From: Trichomonas vaginalis G3
Lineage: Eukaryota; Parabasalia; Trichomonadida; Trichomonadidae
NCBI RefSeq assembly: GCF_026262505.1
Contig: NC_067205.1
Coordinates: forward strand, 27,048,556-27,112,555
Direction of reading: 5' to 3'
Length of the DNA stretch: 64,000 nt
Part shown: in pieces, positions 1-8,860 of the stretch
Position numbering within the stretch: position 1 is the stretch's first letter
Layout: every line of letters begins with the position of its first letter
Position numbers and translations under genes: made by a program
The notes under the pieces: model-generated
Database searches by the model: none
What the model was told of the DNA's origin: nothing
What the model saw: only the letters and a program-made list of their open reading frames with translations

Positions 1-3000
1 GACTACAATGGTGAAATAACTTATGATAGAATTCATGAGTTCATAAAGCCGCAACGCGGCGAGAACGAAGTCCATGCAAGAGCATTTCCTTTAAATGACG
101 TTGCTATTGACTTATATCATAGACGTTCAGTACCTCATGAAGTAAGAAGAGAAATGTTTGACATAACAAATGCAAACGTTGGTCATACTCGTAAAGCTCT
201 TTCGCATGATGTTCGTCAAGAGATGTTTGAACTTACGAACTCAAACGTTGGTGAAACACGAAAGAGAGACGACACACTGAAACAACAGAGAAGAGAGATG
301 TTTAAAAGTGCTATAGAACAAGTTCGCAAAGCTAACGATGTCCTTCGTTCCATTGACGACAAACCAAAAGAAGGTGAGAGATGGTTAAAGAAAGATGAAG
401 AGAATAGGAAGAGGAATGTGAAGTCAGGCAATAGACTCATTGACTTTAACATCGAAGCTTTAGATGAACCAAACAGAGACTACTTACACAAACATTTCGG
501 TAAGGTTTTCATGAGACTCTTAGAGAAGATTAAAATAAACTCCCAACAAAGATGGATGGTATGTTATAAACTTGGTGGAAAGTATGAATGTTCTACGTTA
601 AACCTCAATAATATTGGAACATTACTACATCAGCTCTTGAAGGAGAACTTTATATCAGAGATAGAAGCAAATGCGCAGGTATTGTTGAAATGCACTATGA
701 CTTCTTCTTGACAAACATAAAGAATCTTACTGAAATAAAGATGTATGATTTAACAGAATATGAAGGCTTAACGATGTCAGATGTTAAGAAAGGAAAGCCA
801 CAGAAGCGACCATATAGAGATGAAAGCACACTGACAGAAAGACAGAAAAGATTATTGAACAGACTTAAACAAACAGGAGATAAACAAGATATAGATGACT
901 TCTGGAATGAAATCCTTGGTGAAAAGAAGTTTTATAAGAAGAGAAGCGGTCAGTTCTGGAAGTATCTTTGCACGTTACCTATAAATCTTGAACGCTACCA
1001 AATCTTCAATGAACTGAACAAAAGAACTGCAGCACTTATGACAGAGGACAATTGTTTCGTTTATGCTTGCATTCAGGCTGGAGTAAATGAAGAAACTATT
1101 GACCACATGAGAAGTCATTCGTGTTAGAGACTTTCCTCAAAGTAAAGTACAAGAAATTTCTGACGCAACAGGTATAGCATTTAATGTTACCATTGGTTAC
1201 TTCAATGACTCAAGACATAATGAAATAAAGAGATACATACCAAAAAATGTGAAACTGTTCGAACTATTGACTTACTTCTTGTTGAAGACCACTACATGCT
1301 AAATGAAAGACTTCCAATGACAACATATTTCATTCGCAACTATATAGAAATCTTGAAGGAGTGTGGTGGAATGAACATTGAGAAACAGATGAAGATTTAT
1401 ACAAAGAGAGAAGATAAATATGTAGTTCGCATGGATAGAACTACACCGCTATGGGATGTTATGAAAACATTGTGGGAGTGCAAATATTTCGAACCTATTT
1501 CTTATGGAGAACTTTTCACATATACGACTGACTTATATAAACAGAACCTTGCACCATTTAAAGATTTGACATATGCTCCAAAGTATTGTGTACAACTGAA
1601 GAAGAAAGCCGAGTCAAAAGAAGTAAATAAAGCTAAATGTAAGTTCATTCCTGAGCACGTTATCTTTGCTGACTTTGAGTGTAGCACAGACGGCTTTCAT
1701 AAAGCTTTTAACATCTGTTATGACAGTGAAGATGGTTCAGTGAGTGAAAGCATTTGGGGTCAGAACTGTGCAACAGAATTTTTGGAACGACTTCCTGACA
1801 AGAGTTTAATATATTTCCATAACCTCAGTTATGATATAAACTTCATCTTAAGACACATGACAGAAGTGAAAGGAACTCCCATCATTAAAGGTTCACGAAC
1901 AATGCAAATAACTGGCTTATATAAAGGAAGGGCAATTATTATAAAAGACTCTTACAGTGTTATAAATAAGAAGCTTAAACTATTTCCTGCTATGTTTAAC
2001 TTACAAACAGGACCGAAAGAAGTATTTCCATATAACTACTACAGCAGTGTTTTGTTAGCAAATGACAACAGAACTGGTGTCATTTCTGAAGCATGTAAGT
2101 TTATCCGGGATGCAGATACATTCATGAAAAACATAGATTCCATCAAAGGTTGCAGAATAGATGAGAACCACTTCGACTTAGAAAAATATAGCACGTTTTA
2201 TTGCAAACAAGATGTAAGAATTTTAAGAGAAGGTTTTGTTAAGTTCCGCAATGACATATTGAAAGAATTTGATTTAAACGTTTATGACTACGTTAGTATT
2301 TGTTCAATTGCTAACAAATTATTTGAGAACAGAGTATACTTCCCGAATGGAAATCTTTATGACCTCTCAAATAAACCAAGAGAATTTATTTCGAGATGCA
2401 TTCAAGGTGGAAGATGTATGCTGTCAGATAACATGAAACAAAAGAGTAAAGAGAAACTCATTGCTGATTTCGACGCTGTTTCATTATATCCATCCGCTAT
2501 AGCAAGACTTTATACTTTAGAAGGTATTCCGAAAGTATTGAAGAAAGAAATGTTAAGCACAGAGTATCTCATGAGACATTTATTCGATGACGACCAAAAG
2601 GAACCCATTGGTGAAAAGTTTATGTCTGGCTTCTTTGTTCTCATTAAGATAACAGAGATTGGAATACATAGACACTTTTCCTTTAATAGTTTGTGACCCT
2701 GAACTAAATCCAGAACTTAACGTTCCCAGAAGTTCAAACACTTGCTGTCTCATGTATGTTGACCATATAACATTACAAGACCTCATAAAATATCAAGGTG
2801 TCAAATGTGAAGTGTTGCAAGGATACTATTACGATGGAAACAGAGATATTAGAATAAGAGATGAAGTAAAGAAGTTGTTTGAGTTAAGGTTAAAGTATAA
2901 GAAAGAAGGAAATCCTTTGCAAGAAAATATAAAGCTCATTCTGAACAGTATTTATGGCAAAACTATTCTATCTCCTATTGAGTCAAAAATAACCATAGTA

Positions 3001-3729
3001 AATGACAAAGATGCTATAAGATATGCCATCAGAAACTACAACCATATAGTGAAGTTCGAAGGTTTGGATGGTTCAGATAAAACTATTTTCAAGCTAACGA
3101 AAAGCATTTGCAGACACTTTAACTTCTGTCCACTTGGTGTTAACATTCTGTCTATGTCGAAGAGAATAATGTGTGAAGTATTCTGTACTGCTGAGGACTT
3201 AGGAATGGACATCTTTTATAGCGATACGGACAGTATGCATCTCTACAATGAAGATATCCCTCGTTTAGCTGAAGAGTTTGAGAAACGTTATGGAAGAGTT
3301 CTCATTGGTAAAAACCTTGGTCAATTTCATAGCGATTTTGCAGAAATCACACCTGGAAAACAAAGTTTAGCATACAAGTCAATATTTTGTGGAAAGAAGA
3401 CTTACATAGACTTACTCACTAACGATTTAAATGAAGTTGCATTCCATGCACGTTGCAAAGGTGTCAAACAAGACGTCCTTGCTTTAACAGCTAATGAAAT
3501 ATTTCCTGAAGCTATACAATGCTATTACAATAAAGATAAAGGTTTAATGGTTCCGCAAGGAAAATTTGACAAAGACTCTGAGTTCAGTGTTATGAAACTT
3601 TACAAAGCACTTCATGATGGTCAAGAGATTGGATTTGACTTATGTAAGTCTTCTAGTCCTTGCTTTGCTGAAAAGTTTAACTTTTCTATTCAGACTAAGA
3701 CTTCATTCATAAGAAAGCTTAAGTTCTGA
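1..3729 (+). CDS. polB: Protein-primed family B DNA polymerase PolB1 (5' partial, frameshifted)
   Basis: Replicates the element DNA, by family analogy from a terminal-protein primer. The frame is open from base 1, so the N-terminus is missing; at least 1,240 codons are present. The N-terminal part has a repeated REMF..TN.NVG.TRK motif (bases 145-303). Exonuclease motifs are visible: FADFECSTDG (ExoI, ~1,665), YFHNLSYDINFIL (ExoII, ~1,812) and YSTFYCKQDVRIL (ExoIII, ~2,190). Polymerase motifs follow: DFDAVSLYPSA (A, ~2,467), KLILNSIYG (B, ~2,930) and YSDTDS (C, ~3,218), all with intact acidic residues. The frame changes near 670, 1,117, 1,235 and 2,655. Two of these (near 670 and in the A6 run near 1,235) fit a missing A; 1,117 and 2,655 need an extra base or two missing bases. 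Convergent with the minus-strand gene ending at 3,835. Confidence 0.9.
145..303 (+). repeat. In-frame repeat in PolB1 N-terminal region
   Basis: Two full copies and one partial copy of a coding repeat reading R[RQ]EMF[DE][IL]TN[AS]NVG[HE]TRK, at about 145-195 and 214-264, with a third REMF start at 289-303. The unit spacing is about 23-25 codons. It lies in the N-terminal region upstream of the exonuclease domain. Its role is unknown; it may belong to a terminal-protein or linker region. Confidence 0.7.
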
Positions 3730-3799
3730 GGTCATGAATGAGAAAAATAATAAGGTCATTTATTTTTGTCAGCAATGAGACCATTCATGATAAAAATAA

Positions 3800-3811
3800 G
3801 CCGCTAGCGGC
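3800..3811. terminator. GC-rich perfect palindrome between convergent genes
   Basis: GCCGCTAGCGGC is a perfect 12-bp palindrome in an AT-rich spacer between the PolB1 stop (3,729) and the stop of the minus-strand gene (3,835). The position suggests a two-way transcription end signal, but that is inference. The sequence GGCGAAGCCCATG follows, and a related string follows the GCCGCAACGCGGC hairpin at 48-60. Confidence 0.4.
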
Positions 3812-3834
3812 AAGGGCGAAGCCCATGTGGTCAT

Positions 3835-4691
3835 TTACAATACTGCGATGGTAGAGTTTAAGAGTTGTGCTTCAATGTAGAGACAGTCCTTATGGTCTGG
3901 AGGTAAGAACACTGGGCAGTTATGGTCATGAGTGGAGAACATGTCTATCCAAAACTCACGATTGAAGCCAGTTAATTTATAGTATTTAGGGTTAGGAAGT
4001 GGTGAAGTTCTTGTATGACCAATGAACTCATTTTCAACTCCCTTACTTAAGTTTGAATATAATATAGCTTGCTTTCTATCCCAAATGCCAGGTGTTACAA
4101 TCTTTGAAAATTCATTTTTCCTCGGAAGCATTGCATTATAATTGAAAACATTCTTGAAGTCTTCATTGGGTTCAGAGATTTGAAACCTTATACGTAATGG
4201 ATTTTCTTTCTCTTTAGCTACTTCATTGAATTGTGAATATATAACAAACTGACAGTCATGAGTTCCATCTTCATTTTCATTAAATTCATAATGAAAGTCT
4301 ATAAGTTGTGGCTGACTACCTTCTTCTTTCAGTTGTGCAAGAAACTCACGTAAAGGCTGTAAAGTTTGTACTTCAATGTTAAACTTTTTCTCGAACATCT
4401 CATTAAATGAAATCATACATTGTAGCAATGTTGTATCGTCTTTAAAGTATTTGTATATGTGAATGTTTTGGGCACTTAAAGACTGTTCGTCATTTTCTAT
4501 CTCGACTTGAAGTATAAGTCAACCTTTCTGAAAGCACGTGTTATATACATAGATGTTATGCCAATGTACTTCTCTTCATTTATGTTCACAATCCAGTCTG
4601 TTGGAAACTTAAACGTTACTCTGTTCCCCTTTATTTTGACGTCAGGGTTTTCACTACTGAACGCAACAGTTAAAGGTATTTGTCTATACAT
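3835..4691 (-). CDS. Putative minor capsid/penton-like protein (one frameshift)
   Basis: Two minus-strand frames (4,691-4,497 and 4,428-3,835) join into one protein of about 285 aa if one base is restored near 4,505, where a single missing base in the TTC run explains the shift. Family not firmly recognised. Near the N-terminus it has F.FP.DW......KYIGI, which resembles [FY].YP.RW......KAIGF in the paralogous proteins at 18,798 and 26,144, so the three may share a fold. The setting next to capsid genes and the size suggest a single-jelly-roll minor capsid or penton protein. That role is inferred, not shown. Confidence 0.55.
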
Positions 4692-4715
4692 TTAATTCGG
4701 ATAAAAATAAACCAT

Positions 4716-4976
4716 TTACTCTTTCTTTGCTTCAGCTTCTTTAGCTTTTGCTTCAGCTTCTTCTCTAGCTTTCTTCGCCAGCAAACGTGGGTTCTTTTGT
4801 CTTCCAGCAGCTAATGCAGCAAGTTGTTTTTCACTAAGTTTTCTCTTTGGTCTCTCTGGCTTTTGTTCTTGTTTTTGTTCCTTCAGTTCGGATAAAATTT
4901 GCTCACGAATTTCTTTCTTCAATGCTTCAACATCTATGACCCCTTGGGTCTTGTCCGTAGGGCTTGTCTGAGTCAT
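4716..4976 (-). CDS. Small Lys/Glu-rich basic helical protein
   Basis: 86 aa, unrecognised. The middle and C-terminal parts are dominated by K, R, E and A with predicted long helices (EIREQILSELKEQKQEQK, then an alanine/lysine tail). The C-terminal half is strongly basic around RPKRKLSEKQ and GRQKNPRLLAKKAREE. It could bind DNA or line the capsid, but nothing in the sequence proves this. It starts 24 bases upstream of, and in the same direction as, the minor-capsid candidate (4,691). The ATG is preceded by a short AT-rich leader containing TTTTTATCTG. Confidence 0.6.
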   Translation of the reverse strand: MTQTSPTDKTQGVIDVEALKKEIREQILSELKEQKQEQKPERPKRKLSEKQLAALAAGRQKNPRLLAKKAREEAEAKAKEAEAKKE

Positions 4977-5020
4977 TTGACTGCAGATAAAAAACTAAAT
5001 TAAAACTTAACCGGTGTAAA

Positions 5021-5176
5021 ATGAGCTTGTCAAAATCAGAGCGAGAGTCTATTATATTAAATGACGCAAGAGGAATACAACATCCTTTCTATTACGTAAG
5101 TCAGAGTAAAGATGGTAAAATATACGTAAGAAAAAGAAAGGTTCCATTAGCGAATGCAGAGAGCGACAACATTTAA
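5021..5176 (+). CDS. Small basic protein, 51 aa
   Basis: A short ORF starting with ATG at 5,021 and ending with TAA at 5,176, divergent from the minus-strand gene at 4,976 with a 44-bp shared AT-rich spacer. It begins MSLSKSERES and contains GKIYVRKRKV. It is basic and reads like a compact virion or core protein. It overlaps the next gene by 23 bases in another frame, a packing typical of this element. Family not recognised. Confidence 0.5.
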   Translation: MSLSKSERESIILNDARGIQHPFYYVSQSKDGKIYVRKRKVPLANAESDNI

Positions 5177-5456
5177 GGTGTATGGCAAGGGTGAAGTCCA
5201 CGAAGTCCATATAAAACCTTCTATTCAAACTGAAAAGTCAATAGAACCAGAAGAAAAGAAGCCAGATGTTCTTTCAATAACGAACCAAGAGCTTATTGCA
5301 AAGTTCGTGAATTTCATTGAAAAGCAAACCGAGTCAAAGAACCCTGACCCACCAGTGAAAGAAGTTGAGACAAAAGAGAATCTACAGTTCATTGAAAATG
5401 TCAAGAAACAACTTCCACCACGAATGCCAAGAAGAAGAGTGAGAATAATGAAGTAA
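5154..5456 (+). CDS. Small protein with basic C-terminus, 100 aa
   Basis: Unrecognised 100-aa protein. The middle is charged (EPEEKKPDV, IEKQTESKNPD) and the end is very basic (PPRMPRRRVRIMK). It overlaps the preceding 51-aa ORF and ends 27 bases before the first major capsid gene, suggesting it belongs to the virion gene cluster. The basic tail could contact DNA, which is inference only. Confidence 0.6.
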   Translation: MQRATTFKVYGKGEVHEVHIKPSIQTEKSIEPEEKKPDVLSITNQELIAKFVNFIEKQTESKNPDPPVKEVETKENLQFIENVKKQLPPRMPRRRVRIMK

Positions 5457-5466
5457 ATAGATATTT

Positions 5467-5483
5467 TTATCTGAAGTAAATAC
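5467..5483 (+). promoter_or_regulatory. Element-type start motif upstream of MCP1
   Basis: The bases just before the ATG read TTATCTGAAGTAAATAC, preceded by ATTTT. The same T-rich block plus ATC/TCT and AAA layout recurs before most element genes (for example 10,779-10,796, 13,462-13,481 and upstream of 14,361 on minus). It is not the TCAYT/A initiator seen at host genes. Likely an element-specific core promoter with a very short 5' UTR. Confidence 0.45.
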
Positions 5484-7057
5484 ATGCAGAACGAACAGTT
5501 AAACGAATTTACTCCAGCAGAGCATATTCATCAGATTCGCTCATATTTCGATATCATAGACAATGCAGTTCAAATTGGTGACACTAATAGAAAATATTCT
5601 GACGCAAAGATTCCATCACAACCTGGAACTGCTAAAGATAACACATGGGTAACATTCAATCTCTCACCTCCTGGTGAAAATATGTTGGACCTTTACAATA
5701 CATTCATTACGTATAAAATGGAAGGTCAATTTATTGTAGATAAAGAAATTGGTTCAGGTTCCAATAAAACAAACCCACCAGGATTTTGGATTGGTTTCGA
5801 TGACGCTTTCTATGCAGTTGCTGGATATCAAATCCTTGCAAATGGTCGTATCGTATATTCTCAAGACAACGCAAGAGAAGAAGCATATATAACTTCAAAC
5901 TCACAAACTACCGAACAAATAAAGAAAGTAGATGTTTTTTCAAAGACTCGACATGAAGATGTATGGAGTCATTCGGGAACATGCAGAACAGGACAAATTG
6001 TTAGTGGGCCGATTACAGCAGGAAAATCATTTGATTTTAAGCTTCGTTTAAGAATTCCTGTTAGAAGATTCCTTCCATTAGAAGCTATTCGATTTATTCC
6101 AGCTTTTGCAGGAAACATTCAGCTTAAAGTAAAGTTCAGTAGCGACGCCTTACAATGCACATCTATATCTGTAAATGATATCATTGCTTTCAATCCAACT
6201 CTTAAAGTTGCATTTGCTTCAGATTCAAATTCACCGACAAATAAATTTGTTCCATGGAATGAACCATTCACTATGATAACGAAGTCAGTAGAAGCTAGTG
6301 GAACAGTTACTATTACAACTGTAACCCAGCAACTATTTCGAACAAAGATGGATTTTAATGAATGTTTCATTCATCCAAAGTCATTCTCTTTAGACCCTAA
6401 CATTTATACAGAACTTGTAGAACATTATACAAACGAGGCTTTATGTTTTCCTGTTAAAGTTATGGATTGGATTCCTATGGATGGTTCATTCTCAAAGAAT
6501 ACAGATAGTTCAAGTGCAACATTTACAGCAGCTTATACGCCTATTAATGTTAAAAGTATTTGGGCACTATTTAGAAAGAAAGACAACTATTATGTTAATT
6601 TTGAGAACCCTAAGTTTAAATATCTTCAGCTTTCCATGGGACTTATGGAAATATGCCTGCAGAACCTGAAAAATCATATGGACCTGTATTTTATGAAATG
6701 GTTGCGAACGCTTGCAATACAAACAATGATATGATAGGATTTAATGAAGATGTTATGAGGTCATTGGTGGATGATGGTAGTGTGGAACATAAATGGGATA
6801 GCTATGACAACACACATTTCTTATGTGGTTTTCCAACAGAAGTGGACTTTTGCTTCCAGCAAGGTCAAACATCTACTGCTCCAATAACATACAAATTGTC
6901 TGTTAAAGGACCTATTGAACTAGCAACTGAAAATGTACCAAAGCCACTTATTGGATTTATGAGGGATTGTTGCTTTGCCATTCAGGTGCGTGCTAATGGC
7001 ATCCCCATAATAAGATTAGATGACTATAACTTAGCTACGGACGACAGTGAGGAATAA
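5484..7057 (+). CDS. Major capsid protein 1, double jelly-roll (one frameshift)
   Basis: Forms the shell of the predicted virion. Two frames (5,484-6,734 and 6,653-7,057) join near 6,640, where one missing G in ATGGGA restores a protein of about 525 aa, a usual size for Polinton capsid proteins. Landmarks shared with the second capsid gene are KLRLRIPVRRFLPLEAIRFI followed by AGNIQLKVKF at 6,041-6,135 and the WALFRKKDN.Y strand near 6,560. The start ATG follows the TTTTTATCTG motif. It sits in the plus-strand virion cluster, followed by a membrane/proline-rich protein. Assignment rests on size, context and paralogy; a profile search would confirm the fold. Confidence 0.75.
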
Positions 7058-7086
7058 AGGATGAACGTTTATTTTAAAGCTTATAA

Positions 7087-7545
7087 ATGAGTTCTTCATC
7101 AAGCTCTCGTGAACCTTCACCATCTATGAAACAAACTTTACCAAACGATTATGGAGCACCTATTGAATATTTCTTACGAGCTGCACAATGGCAAAGAGCA
7201 GTCTCACCAAGGTTAGGTGTTCCACCAGCTCCTGTCAAAAATAGCATTTGGTCAAGTCCTTATATAAAATATGGTCTCCCACTAGGTTTGCTAGCTACAG
7301 CAGGAGCAGTTATGATGTTGAAAAGAAATAAAGCAAATGTTGTAAATAATACTGAAGTAGCTGAAGTTAAACAAACTCCAACACCTTCGCCAAAACCAAC
7401 GCCTTCACAAACAACACCTTCAATGACTCCTGAACCTATGGAAGTACAAACTCCTGTTCAAAAGTCAACTCCTAAACCGACTCCAACATTTAAACCAGAA
7501 CCTACTCCTCAAATAAATCGTAAAACTCCTGCGTTTCCTTACTGA
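7087..7545 (+). CDS. Membrane-spanning, proline/threonine-rich minor virion protein candidate
   Basis: 152 aa. The N-terminal third is Ser-rich, then a hydrophobic stretch YGLPLGLLATAGAVMMLKR near residues 60-78 forms one likely transmembrane helix, followed by a low-complexity tail of PTP/TPSP/KPTP repeats. The gene starts 29 bases after the MCP1 stop. A single helix with an extended Pro-rich tail would suit a minor virion protein or membrane anchor. Family not recognised. Confidence 0.65.
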   Translation: MSSSSSSREPSPSMKQTLPNDYGAPIEYFLRAAQWQRAVSPRLGVPPAPVKNSIWSSPYIKYGLPLGLLATAGAVMMLKRNKANVVNNTEVAEVKQTPTPSPKPTPSQTTPSMTPEPMEVQTPVQKSTPKPTPTFKPEPTPQINRKTPAFPY

Positions 7546-7594
7546 AAAAAATAACGTTATTTTTATTTAATATTAAAATTTTTATTTGATTGAA

Positions 7595-7831
7595 ATGACA
7601 AATAAAGTCACTGAAGCAATGAAACAAAAGTTTTTGGTAGAATACATTAAATCAGGAACTATTCCAGAAGGTTTTTACATTCATACTATGAAAGATGGTA
7701 GAGTTCAGTTTAGAAAGATAAAGCAACCATTAGATAAAGAAGGAATTTTGAGAAAGATTAAACTTCATGAGGACAACATTGCTGAACTTAAGAAGAAGTT
7801 AGAAGAGTTGGAGAAAGGAAGAGAGTTATAA
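7595..7831 (+). CDS. Small coiled-coil protein, 78 aa
   Basis: ATG at 7,595 is preferred over an upstream TTG at 7,586. The N-terminal half has FYIHTMKDGRVQFRK; the C-terminal half is a likely coiled coil (LRKIKLHEDNIAELKKKLEELEKG). It resembles small trimeric or dimeric accessory proteins, but the family is not recognised. A repeat-rich spacer with a palindrome (7,873-7,886) follows the stop. Confidence 0.55.
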   Translation: MTNKVTEAMKQKFLVEYIKSGTIPEGFYIHTMKDGRVQFRKIKQPLDKEGILRKIKLHEDNIAELKKKLEELEKGREL

Positions 7832-7847
7832 AGCAATGAATTCAACA

Positions 7848-7896
7848 GGGTGAGAAAAGAGGTGAGAAAAGAGGTGAGATCTCACCACTTCACCTA
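7848..7896. promoter_or_regulatory. Nested GGTGAGATCTCACC palindrome with GGTGAGA repeats
   Basis: After the 7,831 stop the DNA carries three GGTGAGA units and then a perfect 14-bp palindrome GGTGAGATCTCACC at 7,873-7,886, followed by CACTTCACC. It is a member of a GGTnAGATCTnACC family found also at 16.75-18.78 kb. The location fits a 3'-end hairpin or a regulator binding site. Confidence 0.5.
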
Positions 7897-7983
7897 AATT
7901 TATTTTTGTGCTATGTTTTCATACGTGTGAGGGTGGTGATATCATTAATTTTTAAGTTTATTTTTTATTTTATTTTTATATAA

Positions 7984-8310
7984 ATGACGAAAACTATTGA
8001 GATAACAAACTACAACGGTCATGAGTTCAAGAATTTGTTCTTCGTTCCTCGTGAAAATACATTCTATCAGATACGAGGGAGAAAGGGTAAAGTTAGTTTG
8101 AGCGTTTATGAAGGAATGAAGAATGGAAAGTTTATACAAGCATACGATACAAACGGTAAGCGTGTTTCATTAGCTTTGTCAAAACTTACTAACATTTATT
8201 TTGACAGTGATTTTGACTCTGACGATTGGAGCGACAGCAGCGATACTGAAGAATATGAACTATTGTGTGAAGCACAGCAATGGGAAGAGTTGCAATACTT
8301 TTGTAAGTGA
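7984..8310 (+). CDS. Small protein with acidic tail, 108 aa
   Basis: Unrecognised. The N-terminal 65 residues are predicted beta-rich (FYQIRGRKGKVSLSVYEG), and a strongly acidic segment FDSDFDSDDWSDSSDTEE follows near residues 73-90. The ATG follows TTTATTTTTATATAA, the element's usual AT-rich start context. The acidic stretch could mimic DNA or bind basic virion proteins, but this is only a suggestion. Confidence 0.55.
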   Translation: MTKTIEITNYNGHEFKNLFFVPRENTFYQIRGRKGKVSLSVYEGMKNGKFIQAYDTNGKRVSLALSKLTNIYFDSDFDSDDWSDSSDTEEYELLCEAQQWEELQYFCK

Positions 8311-8477
8311 GAACGTTTATTTTTTACAGTAGTGAAGTCGTTTGTGAAAACATTTATTTTTTCATTAGTGAGGTGAAGTGGTTGGCGGCTTTGTAAATCT
8401 TTAAGGTTAAGTTAGTGTTGTCGTTTGTGTTGTAAAATATACGTTAACAGTTTCGTAAAGTGTCAAATTCACATATA

Positions 8478-8828
8478 ATGGGTAAGGAGGCGCGCAGTGC
8501 CTCAGTACACGAGATATGTATACTAACTGACAAAATCTTTCTAGGATATAGGTTACCTGAGATGGGCGACCAGAGCCTAAAGGCAAAAAGGACATGGGAA
8601 ATTTACAACATACTAGGTGAACATGAGGCAAAGATGCAACAACTTAAAGCAGAGGGCAAGTTACCAAAAGCGACACCAAAGAAGAAGAGAAGAGTAGAAC
8701 AAAGTGAAAGTAGTGAAGAAGTAATTTCATCTAGTGAAAGTAGTGGCAATGAAGGAAAAAGAAGAGTTAAAGATTCAGTCAGGAAGAAAGTAAAGCTTGG
8801 TCCGAGTGGGTTTTATTATGACACATAA
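8478..8828 (+). CDS. Small basic/Ser-Glu-rich protein with SV40-like nuclear signal
   Basis: 116 aa from the ATG at 8,478 (an upstream GTG at 8,460 is unlikely to be the start). The centre carries PKKKRRVEQ, a near match to the classical monopartite nuclear localisation signal, then two SESS acidic-serine clusters that resemble casein-kinase-II sites, then a second basic patch RKKVKLG. It lies 32 bases upstream of the second capsid gene. It could carry DNA or capsid components into the nucleus; that is inference. Confidence 0.55.
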   Translation: MGKEARSASVHEICILTDKIFLGYRLPEMGDQSLKAKRTWEIYNILGEHEAKMQQLKAEGKLPKATPKKKRRVEQSESSEEVISSSESSGNEGKRRVKDSVRKKVKLGPSGFYYDT

Positions 8829-8860
8829 ATCCAACTATTCTATATTTTTACCCATATGAA

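Noticed and set aside
5225-5485. Minus-strand 86-aa ORF with hydrophobic start
   Set aside because: Antisense of the plus-strand 100-aa gene; no start context.
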